A stretch of DNA of 64,000 nt from the NCBI GenBank assembly GCA_946415365.1, contig CAMKSE010000002.1, forward strand, positions 266,610 through 330,609. Direction: 5' to 3'. The position numbers and the translations under genes were made by a program. The stretch's first letter is position 1; every line of letters begins with the position of its first letter. Origin of the DNA: an uncultured Prevotellaceae bacterium (lineage in GTDB: Bacteria > Bacteroidota > Bacteroidia > Bacteroidales > Bacteroidaceae). The notes beneath the pieces are model-generated. The model did no database searches, was not told the DNA's origin, and saw nothing but the letters and a program-made list of their open reading frames with translations. This document shows positions 24,854 to 34,050 of the stretch, piece after piece.

Positions 24854-26633
24854 ATTTTAACAGGTTGCTATATAAACCGTCCATCTGTCGCAGTTCGTCG
24901 TGCGTGCCGTGCTGGGTCACGCGGCCCTGCTCAATCACGTAGATCTGGTCGCAGCGGGCGACAGTCTCCAAGCGGTGGGCTATCATGACGAGCGTCATGC
25001 CCTGGTCGTAGAGACAATCCATGACCTTGGCCTCTGTCTTGGGGTCGAGGGCCGAGGTGCCCTCGTCCACCAGCAGGATGAGCGGTTCCTTGGCCAGAGC
25101 GGTAGCTATCTCGATGCGTTGCCGCTGGCCACCGCTGAAATTCTTGCCGTTTTCAGCCACGGCACCCTGATAGGCACCCGGACGTTCCATGATCTCCTGA
25201 TGGATCTGGGCATCATTACAAGCCAGTATCATCGAATAGTCTTCAATCGACTCATCCCACATCTTGACATTGTCGGCAATGGAGCCTTCAAAGAGCGTCA
25301 CATCCTGACTGACTACTGCGACGGAGTTGATAAACGTCATGCGGTTGATGTCGCGGCGGGGCTTTCCGTCGAACAACACCTCTCCCTCCCATGGTTCGTA
25401 GAGCCCTGAAATCAGACTGAGGATCGTACTTTTGCCACAGCCGGATGATCCTACGAGGGCAACGCGCTCACCGGCCTTGATCTTCAGTGAGAAGTGTTTG
25501 AGCACGGGCGGCAGATTACGGTCGTAGCCGAAGGTGACATCGCGCAACTCTATCTCGCCCGTCAGCTTGGCAATGTTGGGCAATTCTTCATCAGTAGGCA
25601 AAGACAAGTCGGTTGCCTCACAGTTACAATCGGTGACTTCCTTGATGCGTTTGATGGATGAGTTGGCCCTCATCAATACCATCATGGCGTCGATTGTCTT
25701 ATTGAGCGGCCAGATGGATTCGTTGACCAGTCCCTGCGAGGCCAGGAGCATACCCGGTGTCAGTTCTCCTTGAAGAATGTACCACGCACCTATGCACAAG
25801 ATGGCGGCATTGGTCAGATGCAGCACAAGGAGTGGGACGGAGGCGATGAAGATGGTGCTCGTGGATGTTTTCACCCGGGTGTTCATCGCCTGTACGTAGG
25901 CCTTGTCCCAAAGTGAGTAAAAGTACTGCTCGCCACCCATCGACTTGATGGTCTCCAGATTGCCCAGTCCTGTCATCGTCACATTCTGCAGACGTGATTC
26001 CGTCACGTCCATATCCATCGCCATCCTCTTCTGCAGATTGGAGGTCAAACGTATCACATAGAGCAATAGCAGGATGGATACAATCACTAACAGACCTAAT
26101 TTCCAGTTGAAAAGCATGATCAGGGTGCAACTGATGACAGGTATGAGGAATGCAATTACCGACGGCAGGGTAAATTCAAGCATTCTGATGGTCTTGGGGA
26201 TACCTGTATAGCGCGCCACCAGTTCGCCTGGGGAAAAGCGAGTCAACAACTCCATCGGCAATCGGAGCACACTCCAAATATAATTCGATGACACGGTAAT
26301 GCCTAATTTCGCACTGTTTCTCTTACGTTGTATCGAAAGCGATATCCATGCCGCCAACTCAAGTACAAACAGCAGGATATACAGGACTATCAGCGGCGTG
26401 AACCATTCGGGGTTCTTATGCGTGATGATATTATCGGTATATACCTGTTGGAACAACGGCGGTAATAAGGCGATGGCGTTACCGATGGCATAGGTCACCA
26501 TGCCACTAACCACAAACATCAGGTTGCCCTTCAGGAAATATCTGAGAGCCGATGGCACCGACAACCCCGGGTTTCGTTTTGATTCTTCACTCCTTCTCTC
26601 CTTCACTCCTTCTCTCCTTCTCTCCTTACTCAA
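24846..26633 (-). CDS. NHLM/NHLP-type export ABC protein, ABC1-like but lacking the C39 peptidase domain
   Basis: 595 residues. Membrane domain at about 30-320, then an ATPase with GSSGCGKST, FSGGQRQR and ILLVDEGTSALD (the usual EATS is EGTS). Family ABC1 proteins normally begin with a leader-cutting C39 peptidase of about 120 residues; here the sequence goes almost straight into the first membrane helix. The first 22 residues are arginine/glutamate-rich and are encoded by AGGAGA-type tandem repeats. The TTG at 26633 overlaps the previous stop; a GTG nine codons later is an alternative. Confidence 0.8.
   Translation of the reverse strand: MSKERRREGVKERRSEESKRNPGLSVPSALRYFLKGNLMFVVSGMVTYAIGNAIALLPPLFQQVYTDNIITHKNPEWFTPLIVLYILLFVLELAAWISLSIQRKRNSAKLGITVSSNYIWSVLRLPMELLTRFSPGELVARYTGIPKTIRMLEFTLPSVIAFLIPVISCTLIMLFNWKLGLLVIVSILLLLYVIRLTSNLQKRMAMDMDVTESRLQNVTMTGLGNLETIKSMGGEQYFYSLWDKAYVQAMNTRVKTSTSTIFIASVPLLVLHLTNAAILCIGAWYILQGELTPGMLLASQGLVNESIWPLNKTIDAMMVLMRANSSIKRIKEVTDCNCEATDLSLPTDEELPNIAKLTGEIELRDVTFGYDRNLPPVLKHFSLKIKAGERVALVGSSGCGKSTILSLISGLYEPWEGEVLFDGKPRRDINRMTFINSVAVVSQDVTLFEGSIADNVKMWDESIEDYSMILACNDAQIHQEIMERPGAYQGAVAENGKNFSGGQRQRIEIATALAKEPLILLVDEGTSALDPKTEAKVMDCLYDQGMTLVMIAHRLETVARCDQIYVIEQGRVTQHGTHDELRQMDGLYSNLLKYA
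26582..26630. repeat. AGGAGA-type tandem repeat at the 5' end of ABC1
   Basis: On the minus strand about five units of AAGGAGAG / AAGGAGTG run from the start codon into the coding region. The units resemble Shine-Dalgarno sequences and encode KERRREGVKERRSEE. Confidence 0.75.
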
Positions 26634-27459
26634 GCTTCAGCTTTAGGTTACGGAACCGTGTCCGTGCCGATTCAAACAGATACTCGAACATGCTGCGGCG
26701 CTTGGTCTCGGTAAGCACCGAACAGTAGGTGCCGATGCCCATGCTCACGTCGGCAGGTTCGCCGAACGACCAGTCATAGCGCGTGGAATCCTCCGGCGAG
26801 CACAACAGGTCGATGCGCACCTCATAGACCACGTCACCCTGTTGCAACAGCCGCTTGGCCAAGATGTCCGACTTCAGCGTCTGACGCACTTCGTCGGCAT
26901 CGGCAGGATAGCGGACCACCTGAGTGATGCGTCCACGCACATAGCCTATCTCGTCGCGTTTCTCGTCGGCGGGCCACACTTGGGCCTCCATGCCTATGCG
27001 CAGGTCACGCTGCGCTTCATTGTCGGCATAGGCTATCAGCTGGGTTCTCCCTGTCTCCTTACTCCTTCCCTCCTTAACAACCGACACAATGGGATCGAAG
27101 GCCTCAAAGGACTCGTTATCCGTCTTGGTGCTAATCACCAGACCGTTCAGCGTGCTTGTCAGGAAACTGTGGCTCTCACCGATAGACACCAGTGCCACCG
27201 TCTGCCCCTGTCGTACGCTGTCACCATTATGTACCAGCATGGTGCGCACGATACCTTTATTTGGTAGCGTTATGTCGGTAGTGCCCTGTACGGGGAACAC
27301 CACACCCGAATAATAGGCCTTGTCGCTCACATTCCCCAGGAAGCCCCACACAATGAAGGCTCCAAATAGAATGATGATGGCAGCAGCCAGCAAATAAGTA
27401 GGGACGGCTGTCACTCGCAGATGATCGGAAATCTGATCCGGCGACCGTAATGTATCCAT
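26626..27459 (-). CDS. NHLM/NHLP-type secretion protein (HlyD-like adaptor)
   Basis: 277 residues. One N-terminal membrane helix (LLAAAIIILFGAFIVWGFLG) precedes a lipoyl-like segment LPNKGIVRTMLVHNGDSVRQ. A short mid-region and a beta-rich C-terminal domain (GMEAQVWPADEKRDEIGYVR) complete the pattern of the NHLM secretion protein. It is the first gene of the export operon, with a -7 box about 60 nt upstream. A small repeat insertion at 27052-27083 codes for VKEGRSKETGR inside the protein. Confidence 0.8.
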   Translation of the reverse strand: MDTLRSPDQISDHLRVTAVPTYLLAAAIIILFGAFIVWGFLGNVSDKAYYSGVVFPVQGTTDITLPNKGIVRTMLVHNGDSVRQGQTVALVSIGESHSFLTSTLNGLVISTKTDNESFEAFDPIVSVVKEGRSKETGRTQLIAYADNEAQRDLRIGMEAQVWPADEKRDEIGYVRGRITQVVRYPADADEVRQTLKSDILAKRLLQQGDVVYEVRIDLLCSPEDSTRYDWSFGEPADVSMGIGTYCSVLTETKRRSMFEYLFESARTRFRNLKLKLE

Positions 27460-27517
27460 AGTCGTTAATTGTTTTTGAATGAGATAGAGTCTATTTTATG
27501 CGCATATATTTTTCGCA

Positions 27518-27525
27518 CAAAGATA
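27518..27525 (-). promoter_or_regulatory. Promoter (-7 box) of the export operon
   Basis: TATCTTTG on the minus strand, about 59 nt before the ATG. The -33 position is weak. No small precursor gene lies between it and the first operon gene. Confidence 0.55.
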
Positions 27526-27624
27526 AGCATATTCCTCCAAAAAACCATTGTCGCGAAATCTGGAGCATTCATATTTTACAGATTTTAATACATTTATTAC
27601 AGATTTTAAAAGACGGTTCAGCGT

Positions 27625-29478
27625 TTAGAAGTTTACCAAGAACGAGAGACCCAGCGTCACGTAATTCATGCGCTTGCTGGTCTTGTACTCTCTGGCCTCC
27701 ACACCCAGACCGTCGAAGTCGTCTGTCGAATCCATCAACGAGGCGTCCATCAGGAAGCTGGCACCAGGGGTCATACTCTTTTGCATAAAGTGGAAAGGAT
27801 CGTACTTTGCGGTGAAATCCTTGTGGGTGTAGTCGTAGTCACAGTAGAGGCGCCAGGAGAAATTGGACTTGTAGCGATAGGTGAGCGAGAGACCTGTGCC
27901 GAACGAGGTCGACGACTTGGCGCCCACGGTAAGGTATTCCCATTCGTCGGTCCATTTCTCCCCCGTGTTGTTGGGATACTGAATATCGTTGAACACCACG
28001 ACGGGGGCTCCAGAGGCATCCTGATGTCCCTGACGGTTGTCGAGCAACATCGTGTAGCTGATGTCTTTCTTGTTGCCCTCGGCATGGCCGTCGATGTCAA
28101 GCTCCTGAGTGAAGGAACGACCGATAAGTGCCTTGGTGCCCAAGGAGAAATGAGTGCTGAGGGGCAGGTTGAAATAGATACCGACACTGCCTGTGAACTC
28201 GGTGATGTGGTCGCTCTTCACGATGCCGTAGCTGTCGGTGACGGGAGCGTTGGCCGCCCAGGCACTCTCCGAGTCCATCTGATAACCCACCTTGCCCAGG
28301 TATGCAATCTCGTTATAGTACTCATCTTTATCGGTGGTAGCAGGCAATCGGTAGTCACCGGGAAAGGCCTCTTCATAGTAAGGCCGCAGGCTCTGCCAGG
28401 CAAAAAAATCCTCGATGCCTACAAAACTGGCAAAGTCGCCGAAGTCCTTGGCCGACTGTGCCCTGACTCTGAGGCGACCACCCACACCAACATATTTGTT
28501 GAAGAAGTAGGCACCCTCGGCATCGACCACCGTGGCAGCACGGAACTCGAGGCCCAACATCTCTCCTTCACTCTCAAACTTGAGGTCCTTGCCGCCGAGG
28601 CCCACACCCATGGAGACGCTGAAGAAAGAGGGGGATTCGCTATCAAAGACCATGTCGTTGCGCAGCAGCCCCTTCCCCTTAAACATCAGGTCGCAGAGGG
28701 CATAGCCCAACTCGGTGGACAGAATACCGATGCCGGCACCTGACATGACATCGCTAATCCAGTGACGATTGTTAAGCACACGCATCACACCCGTTGCCGT
28801 AGCCACGCCATAGCCAGCCACCGACCACCAGGGCGAACGGGTGAGTCCATACTCTTTGTGGAGCAACGAGGCACCGACAAAGGCTGTCGCCGTGTGACCC
28901 GAGGGCCACGAGTTAGCGGTGGAGCCGTCGGGACGCATCTCCTTGGCCGTGTACTTGATGCCATTGACAAATGCGGCCATAATGGCGTATGACATAGCGG
29001 CACTCGACAACAGACGGGGCCAGTCGCTGCGTCCTTCATAGCCGCCCAACTTCAATCCTACCACCATAGCCGGGCCGAAGTACTGTGCATAGTCGTCGAT
29101 ACCGGTCTTGAAGTCGGTGAGCAGCTGGGTATTACTTTTGCCACCCTGATCCGCCTTGGCATTGACGCGAAACATCGCCTTGTCGCTCTTCAGGGCCCAA
29201 CCAGCCACGAACAAGGGTACACCTACGAAGGTCATGTCGTCCATGAACTTGTAGGGCCTGACACCTGGATTCGTCTTCGACTTGAAAAAATCAAAATCTA
29301 TCTTGGGACTGGCGGATGGGGCGATCATATCAAGACGCGTGGAACCCTGTTCGGGCAGGTTCACCAGCTCGGCTTTCATTTCAGGAGCTTCGAGCCTAAG
29401 GGGTTCCATGCCTCGATAGTTCTCTGCGCTGACCTGACATGTCAGAGCAACAGCAATGAATAATAAATACTGTTTCAT
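27625..29478 (-). CDS. PAP2-family phosphatase fused to a C-terminal beta-barrel
   Basis: 617 residues with a signal peptide (LLFIAVALTCQVSA). The PAP2 acid-phosphatase core is complete: K175-x6-RP in KYTAKEMRP, PSGH at 192-195, and R233-x5-H239-x3-D243 in RVLNNRHWISD. After about residue 270 the sequence changes to amphipathic beta strands ending in aromatic residues, and it ends VTLGLSFLVNF, an outer-membrane barrel signature. It may remove phosphate from lipid A or undecaprenyl diphosphate at the outer membrane. Ordinary PAP2 enzymes are 200-300 residues. Confidence 0.8.
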   Translation of the reverse strand: MKQYLLFIAVALTCQVSAENYRGMEPLRLEAPEMKAELVNLPEQGSTRLDMIAPSASPKIDFDFFKSKTNPGVRPYKFMDDMTFVGVPLFVAGWALKSDKAMFRVNAKADQGGKSNTQLLTDFKTGIDDYAQYFGPAMVVGLKLGGYEGRSDWPRLLSSAAMSYAIMAAFVNGIKYTAKEMRPDGSTANSWPSGHTATAFVGASLLHKEYGLTRSPWWSVAGYGVATATGVMRVLNNRHWISDVMSGAGIGILSTELGYALCDLMFKGKGLLRNDMVFDSESPSFFSVSMGVGLGGKDLKFESEGEMLGLEFRAATVVDAEGAYFFNKYVGVGGRLRVRAQSAKDFGDFASFVGIEDFFAWQSLRPYYEEAFPGDYRLPATTDKDEYYNEIAYLGKVGYQMDSESAWAANAPVTDSYGIVKSDHITEFTGSVGIYFNLPLSTHFSLGTKALIGRSFTQELDIDGHAEGNKKDISYTMLLDNRQGHQDASGAPVVVFNDIQYPNNTGEKWTDEWEYLTVGAKSSTSFGTGLSLTYRYKSNFSWRLYCDYDYTHKDFTAKYDPFHFMQKSMTPGASFLMDASLMDSTDDFDGLGVEAREYKTSKRMNYVTLGLSFLVNF

Positions 29479-29532
29479 AATTGGGGTTCGAACAACATTG
29501 ATTCAAAATATGGAAATAGTCTTTTGATAGTG

Positions 29533-29540
29533 CAAAGATA
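29533..29540 (-). promoter_or_regulatory. PAP2 gene promoter, -7 box
   Basis: TATCTTTG on the minus strand, 54 nt before the ATG. There is no -33 match at the usual distance. Confidence 0.55.
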
Positions 29541-29631
29541 CAAATAATAATCGGAAAAGTGTTCTAATTCGGAAGAAAAAGTGTCTGGATGAAGGAACTG
29601 ACGAAAATGTGCATCAAGATGTAATAGTAAA

Positions 29632-29660
29632 AATCAAGGCGCAAATGTTGCGCCCTGATT
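29632..29660 (-). terminator. Terminator after the esterase gene
   Basis: A 13-nt arm (29632-29644) pairs with 29648-29660 with one mismatch and a 3-nt loop. The minus-strand RNA continues into a short U-run. Confidence 0.75.
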
Positions 29661-29663
29661 ATA

Positions 29664-31337
29664 TTATTGTTTCTTACTCCGATAGAACTTTTCCAGTATT
29701 CGGTAGGCATTCTCCCTATCCGGGGAACCAACCTCGGCTGATTCAACATCGATCTTCATGACTGGAGCGGCATCGAGGTTGTCCTTGGTAATGGCTGTCC
29801 ACTGAGGCAGACCCTCGCCGTTGGGATTTCCTGTCTTACAGAAGTTGGCATAGTAGGAAAGGAATAGCTTGGAAATAGCGTAGTCCTCATCCTGCCAGTC
29901 GTAATACTCGTTGGTATCGAGGGTTCCCATGGCGTACTCAATGTCAGCAGAGTGGACGGCACCAGGGGCGATGGCGGGCTGCTGGGCAGCGGCCTTCTTC
30001 TCTTCGGCTGTCTTCTCACGTACGCCACCAGCCAAGGCTCCCACCTTGTCGCCCATCTTCGAGGACACCTGAGGACGCGGATGCATGTAGTGGTAACGGT
30101 AGACGGGCTGCGAAGAGGTCTTCACGTGGTAGTCGCAGACCTTCCATGTGGGGAAGCCGGTGAAGAGATCGGAGGCAAGGTCGAGACCCTTTTGGCTTAG
30201 GACATCCTCGTCGCTCTCAAGTCCGTAGGCTGCGAAAATCTCATCGGTCATGTCACCGAACTGTGCCTTCATAGCGTTCTTGTAGTTCTGGAGCGTGGGG
30301 GCCTGACCCTGCAACGACTGTGCAGGATGGCCTTCGAGCGAGTTCCAGCCAGCGAGCAGCGGCACCTGAGCCTGCTCACCCTTCTCGAACACGGCATCGG
30401 CACTCTCAGTCATGAAGTAGCCGTCGAGGACGACAGTGGACATTCCCCTGGGAGGCAGGATCTTCTGGAGAGAGTCGGCGTTCATGGTGATGGCGTCAGC
30501 AAGGCTTGCTATGCCAGCCGACTTGAGGAGTGCGACACCAGCGGAGTCGGCATCGGCCTGCGTAGCCGGCTCATAGGGCAGCACCTCAGCACCAGAGGAC
30601 AGCAAGGCACCTGCAATGAGGTTCTTGGAGAGCGGCGAGCACATGAGCAGGGAGACGGAGAAGGAACCAGCCGACTCACCTACGATGTTTATGCGCTCAG
30701 GATCACCTCCGAAGGCAGCGATGTTCTCCTTCACCCACTTGATGGCAGCCACCTGGTCAAGGAAGCCATAGTTGCCGCTTCCCTTGTAGTCGGAGGCAGC
30801 CGTCAGCTCCGGATGGGCAAAAAAGCCGAATACACCCTCACGATAGTTGGCCGTCACACCAATGACGCCCTCCTTGGCGATGGAGGACCCGTCGTAGCGT
30901 GGCTCACTACCAGAACCGGCCATCAGGCCTCCACCATTGAAATAGATGAGTACGGGCAGGGCGTCGGCCGTGGTAGAGGCCGTGGTCCAGATGTTCAGAT
31001 AGAGACAGTCCTCGCTGCGGCCGGAACCACGGAAGTTCATGTCACCGAAGACATTGGGCTGCATGGGGTCGTCACCGAAGGCCTTGGCCTCGCGGATGCC
31101 CTCCCACGGCAGGACAGGCTGAGGAGCCTTCCAACGGAGGTCGCCCACAGGAGCCTGTGCGAAGGGAACGCCAAGAAACTTTTTCACACCGTCTTCTTCG
31201 AAGCCCTGAAGGACACCATACTTGGTTTGTACCTGAAGAGTCACATCTTCAACTTTCTGCTGAGTGCAGGCACTGAGGATTGCAAGACCGGCAACGGCCT
31301 GCATCACAATTGTTCTGAAATTTCTAGTCATAATCAT
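29664..31337 (-). CDS. Carboxylesterase type B lipoprotein
   Basis: 557 residues. The lipobox AILSAC predicts a surface or periplasmic lipoprotein. The alpha/beta-hydrolase type B signature is clear: SEDCLYLNIWT, the oxyanion loop FNGGGLMAGS, and the nucleophile elbow GESAGS near residue 218. His and acid residues follow in the C-terminal half. A lysine/alanine-rich insert (REKTAEEKKAAAQQPA) precedes the last domain. Bacteroidetes relatives act on acylated plant polysaccharides, but the substrate cannot be told from this sequence. An ATG two codons later is also possible. Confidence 0.85.
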   Translation of the reverse strand: MIMTRNFRTIVMQAVAGLAILSACTQQKVEDVTLQVQTKYGVLQGFEEDGVKKFLGVPFAQAPVGDLRWKAPQPVLPWEGIREAKAFGDDPMQPNVFGDMNFRGSGRSEDCLYLNIWTTASTTADALPVLIYFNGGGLMAGSGSEPRYDGSSIAKEGVIGVTANYREGVFGFFAHPELTAASDYKGSGNYGFLDQVAAIKWVKENIAAFGGDPERINIVGESAGSFSVSLLMCSPLSKNLIAGALLSSGAEVLPYEPATQADADSAGVALLKSAGIASLADAITMNADSLQKILPPRGMSTVVLDGYFMTESADAVFEKGEQAQVPLLAGWNSLEGHPAQSLQGQAPTLQNYKNAMKAQFGDMTDEIFAAYGLESDEDVLSQKGLDLASDLFTGFPTWKVCDYHVKTSSQPVYRYHYMHPRPQVSSKMGDKVGALAGGVREKTAEEKKAAAQQPAIAPGAVHSADIEYAMGTLDTNEYYDWQDEDYAISKLFLSYYANFCKTGNPNGEGLPQWTAITKDNLDAAPVMKIDVESAEVGSPDRENAYRILEKFYRSKKQ

Positions 31338-31368
31338 ATAGGTTGGTTTGTGAATGATAGTTTAAAGA

Positions 31369-32076
31369 TTAAAAGTGCCACTTCAGGGCGATGGTAGGAT
31401 TCACGAAGAACGTCTGATCATCGTAGGTGTTGTAGATGAAGTTGTTGCTGAATTCGACCTCGGTGCCGATAGAAAGATGATCATTGGCATTATACCACAG
31501 CTGGGGCTCGGAGAGGATCACGAGCTTGCCGTCGCCATTGGCATCCTCGCCACGCCAGAAGTCGATGAAGCCTGAGAAGGTAAACTTCTTGTTAGCAGAG
31601 GTAGTACCCCAGACACCCGTCAGCTGAGCGCTGTTGTAGGCATGATTGTGGTCTCCACTCTTGAAGAAACGCTTGTACAGAAGCTGTACACTCCAGGTGG
31701 TGGAGAAATCGGCGTTATGGCCGTTATAGGCCAGACCTGCGAGTGCAGCCTGCTGATAGCTGCCAGAACGTGAGCCCAAGCCGCCGTTGTACTCAACATG
31801 GACGGCATAAGGAGACTGACTGGCAAGGTTGAACTCACGCGATATCTCCGTATAGGCTCCCATGGTCTCCTTACGGCTGAAGTCGAAATCGACAAAGTAG
31901 TACCAGGAACCCCACTTGTCTGCCTTGAACTGTTCAAGCGTGAGTGTTACCTTCTGACGTCCAGCCTCCTGGTCGGGATAGATATTACGGCCGAAGTCGT
32001 AATGCAACTGAATGTTCTGTGAGTTTGCTGTGAGGGCTGCTACAGCCATCAGGGAAATAAAAAAAAGTCTTTTCAT
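31369..32076 (-). CDS. DUF5020-family outer-membrane protein (Tsx-like)
   Basis: 235 residues with a signal peptide (LFFISLMAVAALTANSQ). The body is a series of amphipathic strands ending in the barrel signature TIALKWHF, as in DUF5020, which is related to nucleoside channel Tsx-type porins. The ATG overlaps the lpxB stop (ATGA), so it is translated with surE and lpxB. A nucleotidase (SurE) in the same operon would suit a nucleoside channel, but this is inference. Confidence 0.75.
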   Translation of the reverse strand: MKRLFFISLMAVAALTANSQNIQLHYDFGRNIYPDQEAGRQKVTLTLEQFKADKWGSWYYFVDFDFSRKETMGAYTEISREFNLASQSPYAVHVEYNGGLGSRSGSYQQAALAGLAYNGHNADFSTTWSVQLLYKRFFKSGDHNHAYNSAQLTGVWGTTSANKKFTFSGFIDFWRGEDANGDGKLVILSEPQLWYNANDHLSIGTEVEFSNNFIYNTYDDQTFFVNPTIALKWHF

Positions 32077-33200
32077 TTGGGTTGTTTATTTAATAATGTG
32101 TACATAATCTTTGCTGCATTGTCGGGGGCTTTCTCATCGCCCAGACGACGGCGCACCTCCTGATAGCCCTCGAGCATCGCCTCGCGATCGGGACCGTCGA
32201 GGATCTTATGGAGTTCGTGTCGGATATTCTTTACGGAGAACGTGTCGGCCACGAGTTCCGAGACCACCTCACGATCGGCTATGAGGTTGACCAACGAAAC
32301 GTATTTCACCTTGATAAAACGGCGGCGCAGGAAACCTGTGAGCCAAGGCATCGGGAACTTGTAGCATACCACCTGAGGAACGCCAAAGAGGGCTGTCTCA
32401 AGGGTGGCTGTTCCACTGGTGACCAGGGCGGCATAAGCCTCAGAGAGAAGAGCATAGGTCTGATTGTAGACAATCTCAGCACCTGTCCCCTCTATAAAGG
32501 ACTCATAAAAGGCAGGCTCAATGCCTGGTGCTCCAGCCACCACGATGCGGTAGTCCTTGCGGTAGTCGCTCACCGCCTCAAGCATCGCAGGCAGGTTGTC
32601 CTTGATCTCCTGCTTCCTCGACCCGGCCAACAGCGCGATAATCCCAGGAATCGTTTTCTCTTTGGTATGACTCTCTTCCTGAGCAAGGAACTTACGGACC
32701 TCGTCTGCCGTGGGGTTGCCGACGTAGTGGATGGGATAGTGGTGTTTCTGCTCGAAGAACTCTACCTCGAAAGGCAGGATAGAAAAGAGCTCGTCGACAT
32801 CGCGCTTGATGTTTTTAATGCGATACTCCTTCCACGCCCAGATCTTTGGAGATATATAATAATAGACAGGGATGTTTGTCTGAGATTTTACATATTTTGC
32901 TATATCAAGATTGAAGCCAGGATAGTCCACGAGAATCACGCAGTCTGGCTGCCACTCCTGGATATCCGCCTTGCACATACGCATATTCCGCAATATGGTG
33001 GGCAGGTGCAATAACACTGGGATAAAGCCCATATAAGCCAACTCCTTATAGTGGCGCACACGAGTGCCACCAACATCCGTCATCAAGTCGCCTCCGAAGA
33101 ATCGGAAGTCGGCCTCATCGTCAATGTTTTTCAGCGACTGCATCAGATGTGAGGCGTGGAGGTCGCCAGAGGCCTCGCCAGCTATGAGGTAGTATTTCAT
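32073..33200 (-). CDS. lpxB: Lipid-A-disaccharide synthase
   Basis: 375 residues, the normal family length. LpxB joins UDP-2,3-diacylglucosamine to lipid X, forming the lipid A disaccharide at the inner membrane. Signature stretches are YYLIAGEASGDLHASHLMQS at the N-terminus, DYPGFNLDIAKY, and ALLAGSRKQEIKDNLP. The ATG at 33200 is used because MKYYLIAGEASGD is the conserved start. It is the middle gene of the surE-lpxB-DUF5020 operon, 16 nt after surE. Confidence 0.95.
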   Translation of the reverse strand: MKYYLIAGEASGDLHASHLMQSLKNIDDEADFRFFGGDLMTDVGGTRVRHYKELAYMGFIPVLLHLPTILRNMRMCKADIQEWQPDCVILVDYPGFNLDIAKYVKSQTNIPVYYYISPKIWAWKEYRIKNIKRDVDELFSILPFEVEFFEQKHHYPIHYVGNPTADEVRKFLAQEESHTKEKTIPGIIALLAGSRKQEIKDNLPAMLEAVSDYRKDYRIVVAGAPGIEPAFYESFIEGTGAEIVYNQTYALLSEAYAALVTSGTATLETALFGVPQVVCYKFPMPWLTGFLRRRFIKVKYVSLVNLIADREVVSELVADTFSVKNIRHELHKILDGPDREAMLEGYQEVRRRLGDEKAPDNAAKIMYTLLNKQPK

Positions 33201-33216
33201 TCTATTTGTTGATCGT

Positions 33217-34029
33217 TTATAGATGTTTTTCTTCGAACCACTCAGAGAGCTGAGACATGGCGGAGTAGGCTGTAACGTCAATCTGGGTAGGAGTGATGGC
33301 CACATAGCCATGGGTCAGGGCCCAATTGTCGGTATCATCGGCCTCGGGCTCGTCGTTAGTATATTGACCTACCATCCACCAGTAGTCATAGCCACGGGGA
33401 TGATGGCAACGCACCACCTCACTGCCCCATGTACCCTTAGCCATGCGGCAGACACGGACGCCTTTATAAGGACTAGTCGTACTAGTTTGGCTAGTTTGAC
33501 TAGTTTTTATCAAGGGGAAATTCACATTCAGGCAAACGCCGATGGGCAGGCCTTCTCTGAGCACCTTCTCCGTGATGGTGCGGATGAGCGGACGAAGCGG
33601 CGAGAAGTCAGCATCGTCGCAATGGTCGCAGAGAGAAAAGGCCACCGAGGGGATATATTTCATGCAGCCTTCGAGGGTGACTCCCATCGTACCGCTGTAG
33701 TGGGTATTGACAGAAGCGTTGTCGCCGTGGTTGATGCCACCTATCACCATGTCGGGCTTACGGTCGACAATCTCTGCCAGAGCTATCTTGACACAGTCGA
33801 CGGGTGTTCCGTTGCACGACCATATCTCCACACCAGGGCGACGCTCTCTCAGTTGCAGGCGAAGGGGAGTGGTGGCCGAGAAGGCACAAGAGAAACCGCT
33901 ACGGGCATCGTCAGGGGCACAGACCACGATATCACCATAGTCAGCCAGCATCTCTACCAGCGTCCGAATACCCTTTGCCTGATAGCCGTCATCGTTGGAA
34001 ATAAGCAATAAAGGTCGTTTAATTTCCAT
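33217..34029 (-). CDS. surE: 5'/3'-nucleotidase SurE
   Basis: 270 residues. SurE hydrolyses nucleoside monophosphates using a divalent metal held by the acidic pair in ISNDDG (residues 10-15), a serine in DDARSGFS, and the asparagine in GGINHGDN. All are present, with YSGTMGVTLEG. An unusual insertion, KTSQTSQTSTTSPYKG, encoded by ACTAGT-type repeats at 33476-33512, lies between conserved segments. It has its own promoter, divergent from parA. Confidence 0.95.
   Translation of the reverse strand: MEIKRPLLLISNDDGYQAKGIRTLVEMLADYGDIVVCAPDDARSGFSCAFSATTPLRLQLRERRPGVEIWSCNGTPVDCVKIALAEIVDRKPDMVIGGINHGDNASVNTHYSGTMGVTLEGCMKYIPSVAFSLCDHCDDADFSPLRPLIRTITEKVLREGLPIGVCLNVNFPLIKTSQTSQTSTTSPYKGVRVCRMAKGTWGSEVVRCHHPRGYDYWWMVGQYTNDEPEADDTDNWALTHGYVAITPTQIDVTAYSAMSQLSEWFEEKHL
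33476..33512. repeat. ACTAGT-type tandem repeat inside surE
   Basis: About four degenerate copies of a unit like ACTAGTCAA code for a Thr/Ser/Gln linker. A related repeat occurs inside alaS at 46207-46236. Confidence 0.75.
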
Positions 34030-34050
34030 AAAATATCAATGTTTTGACTG

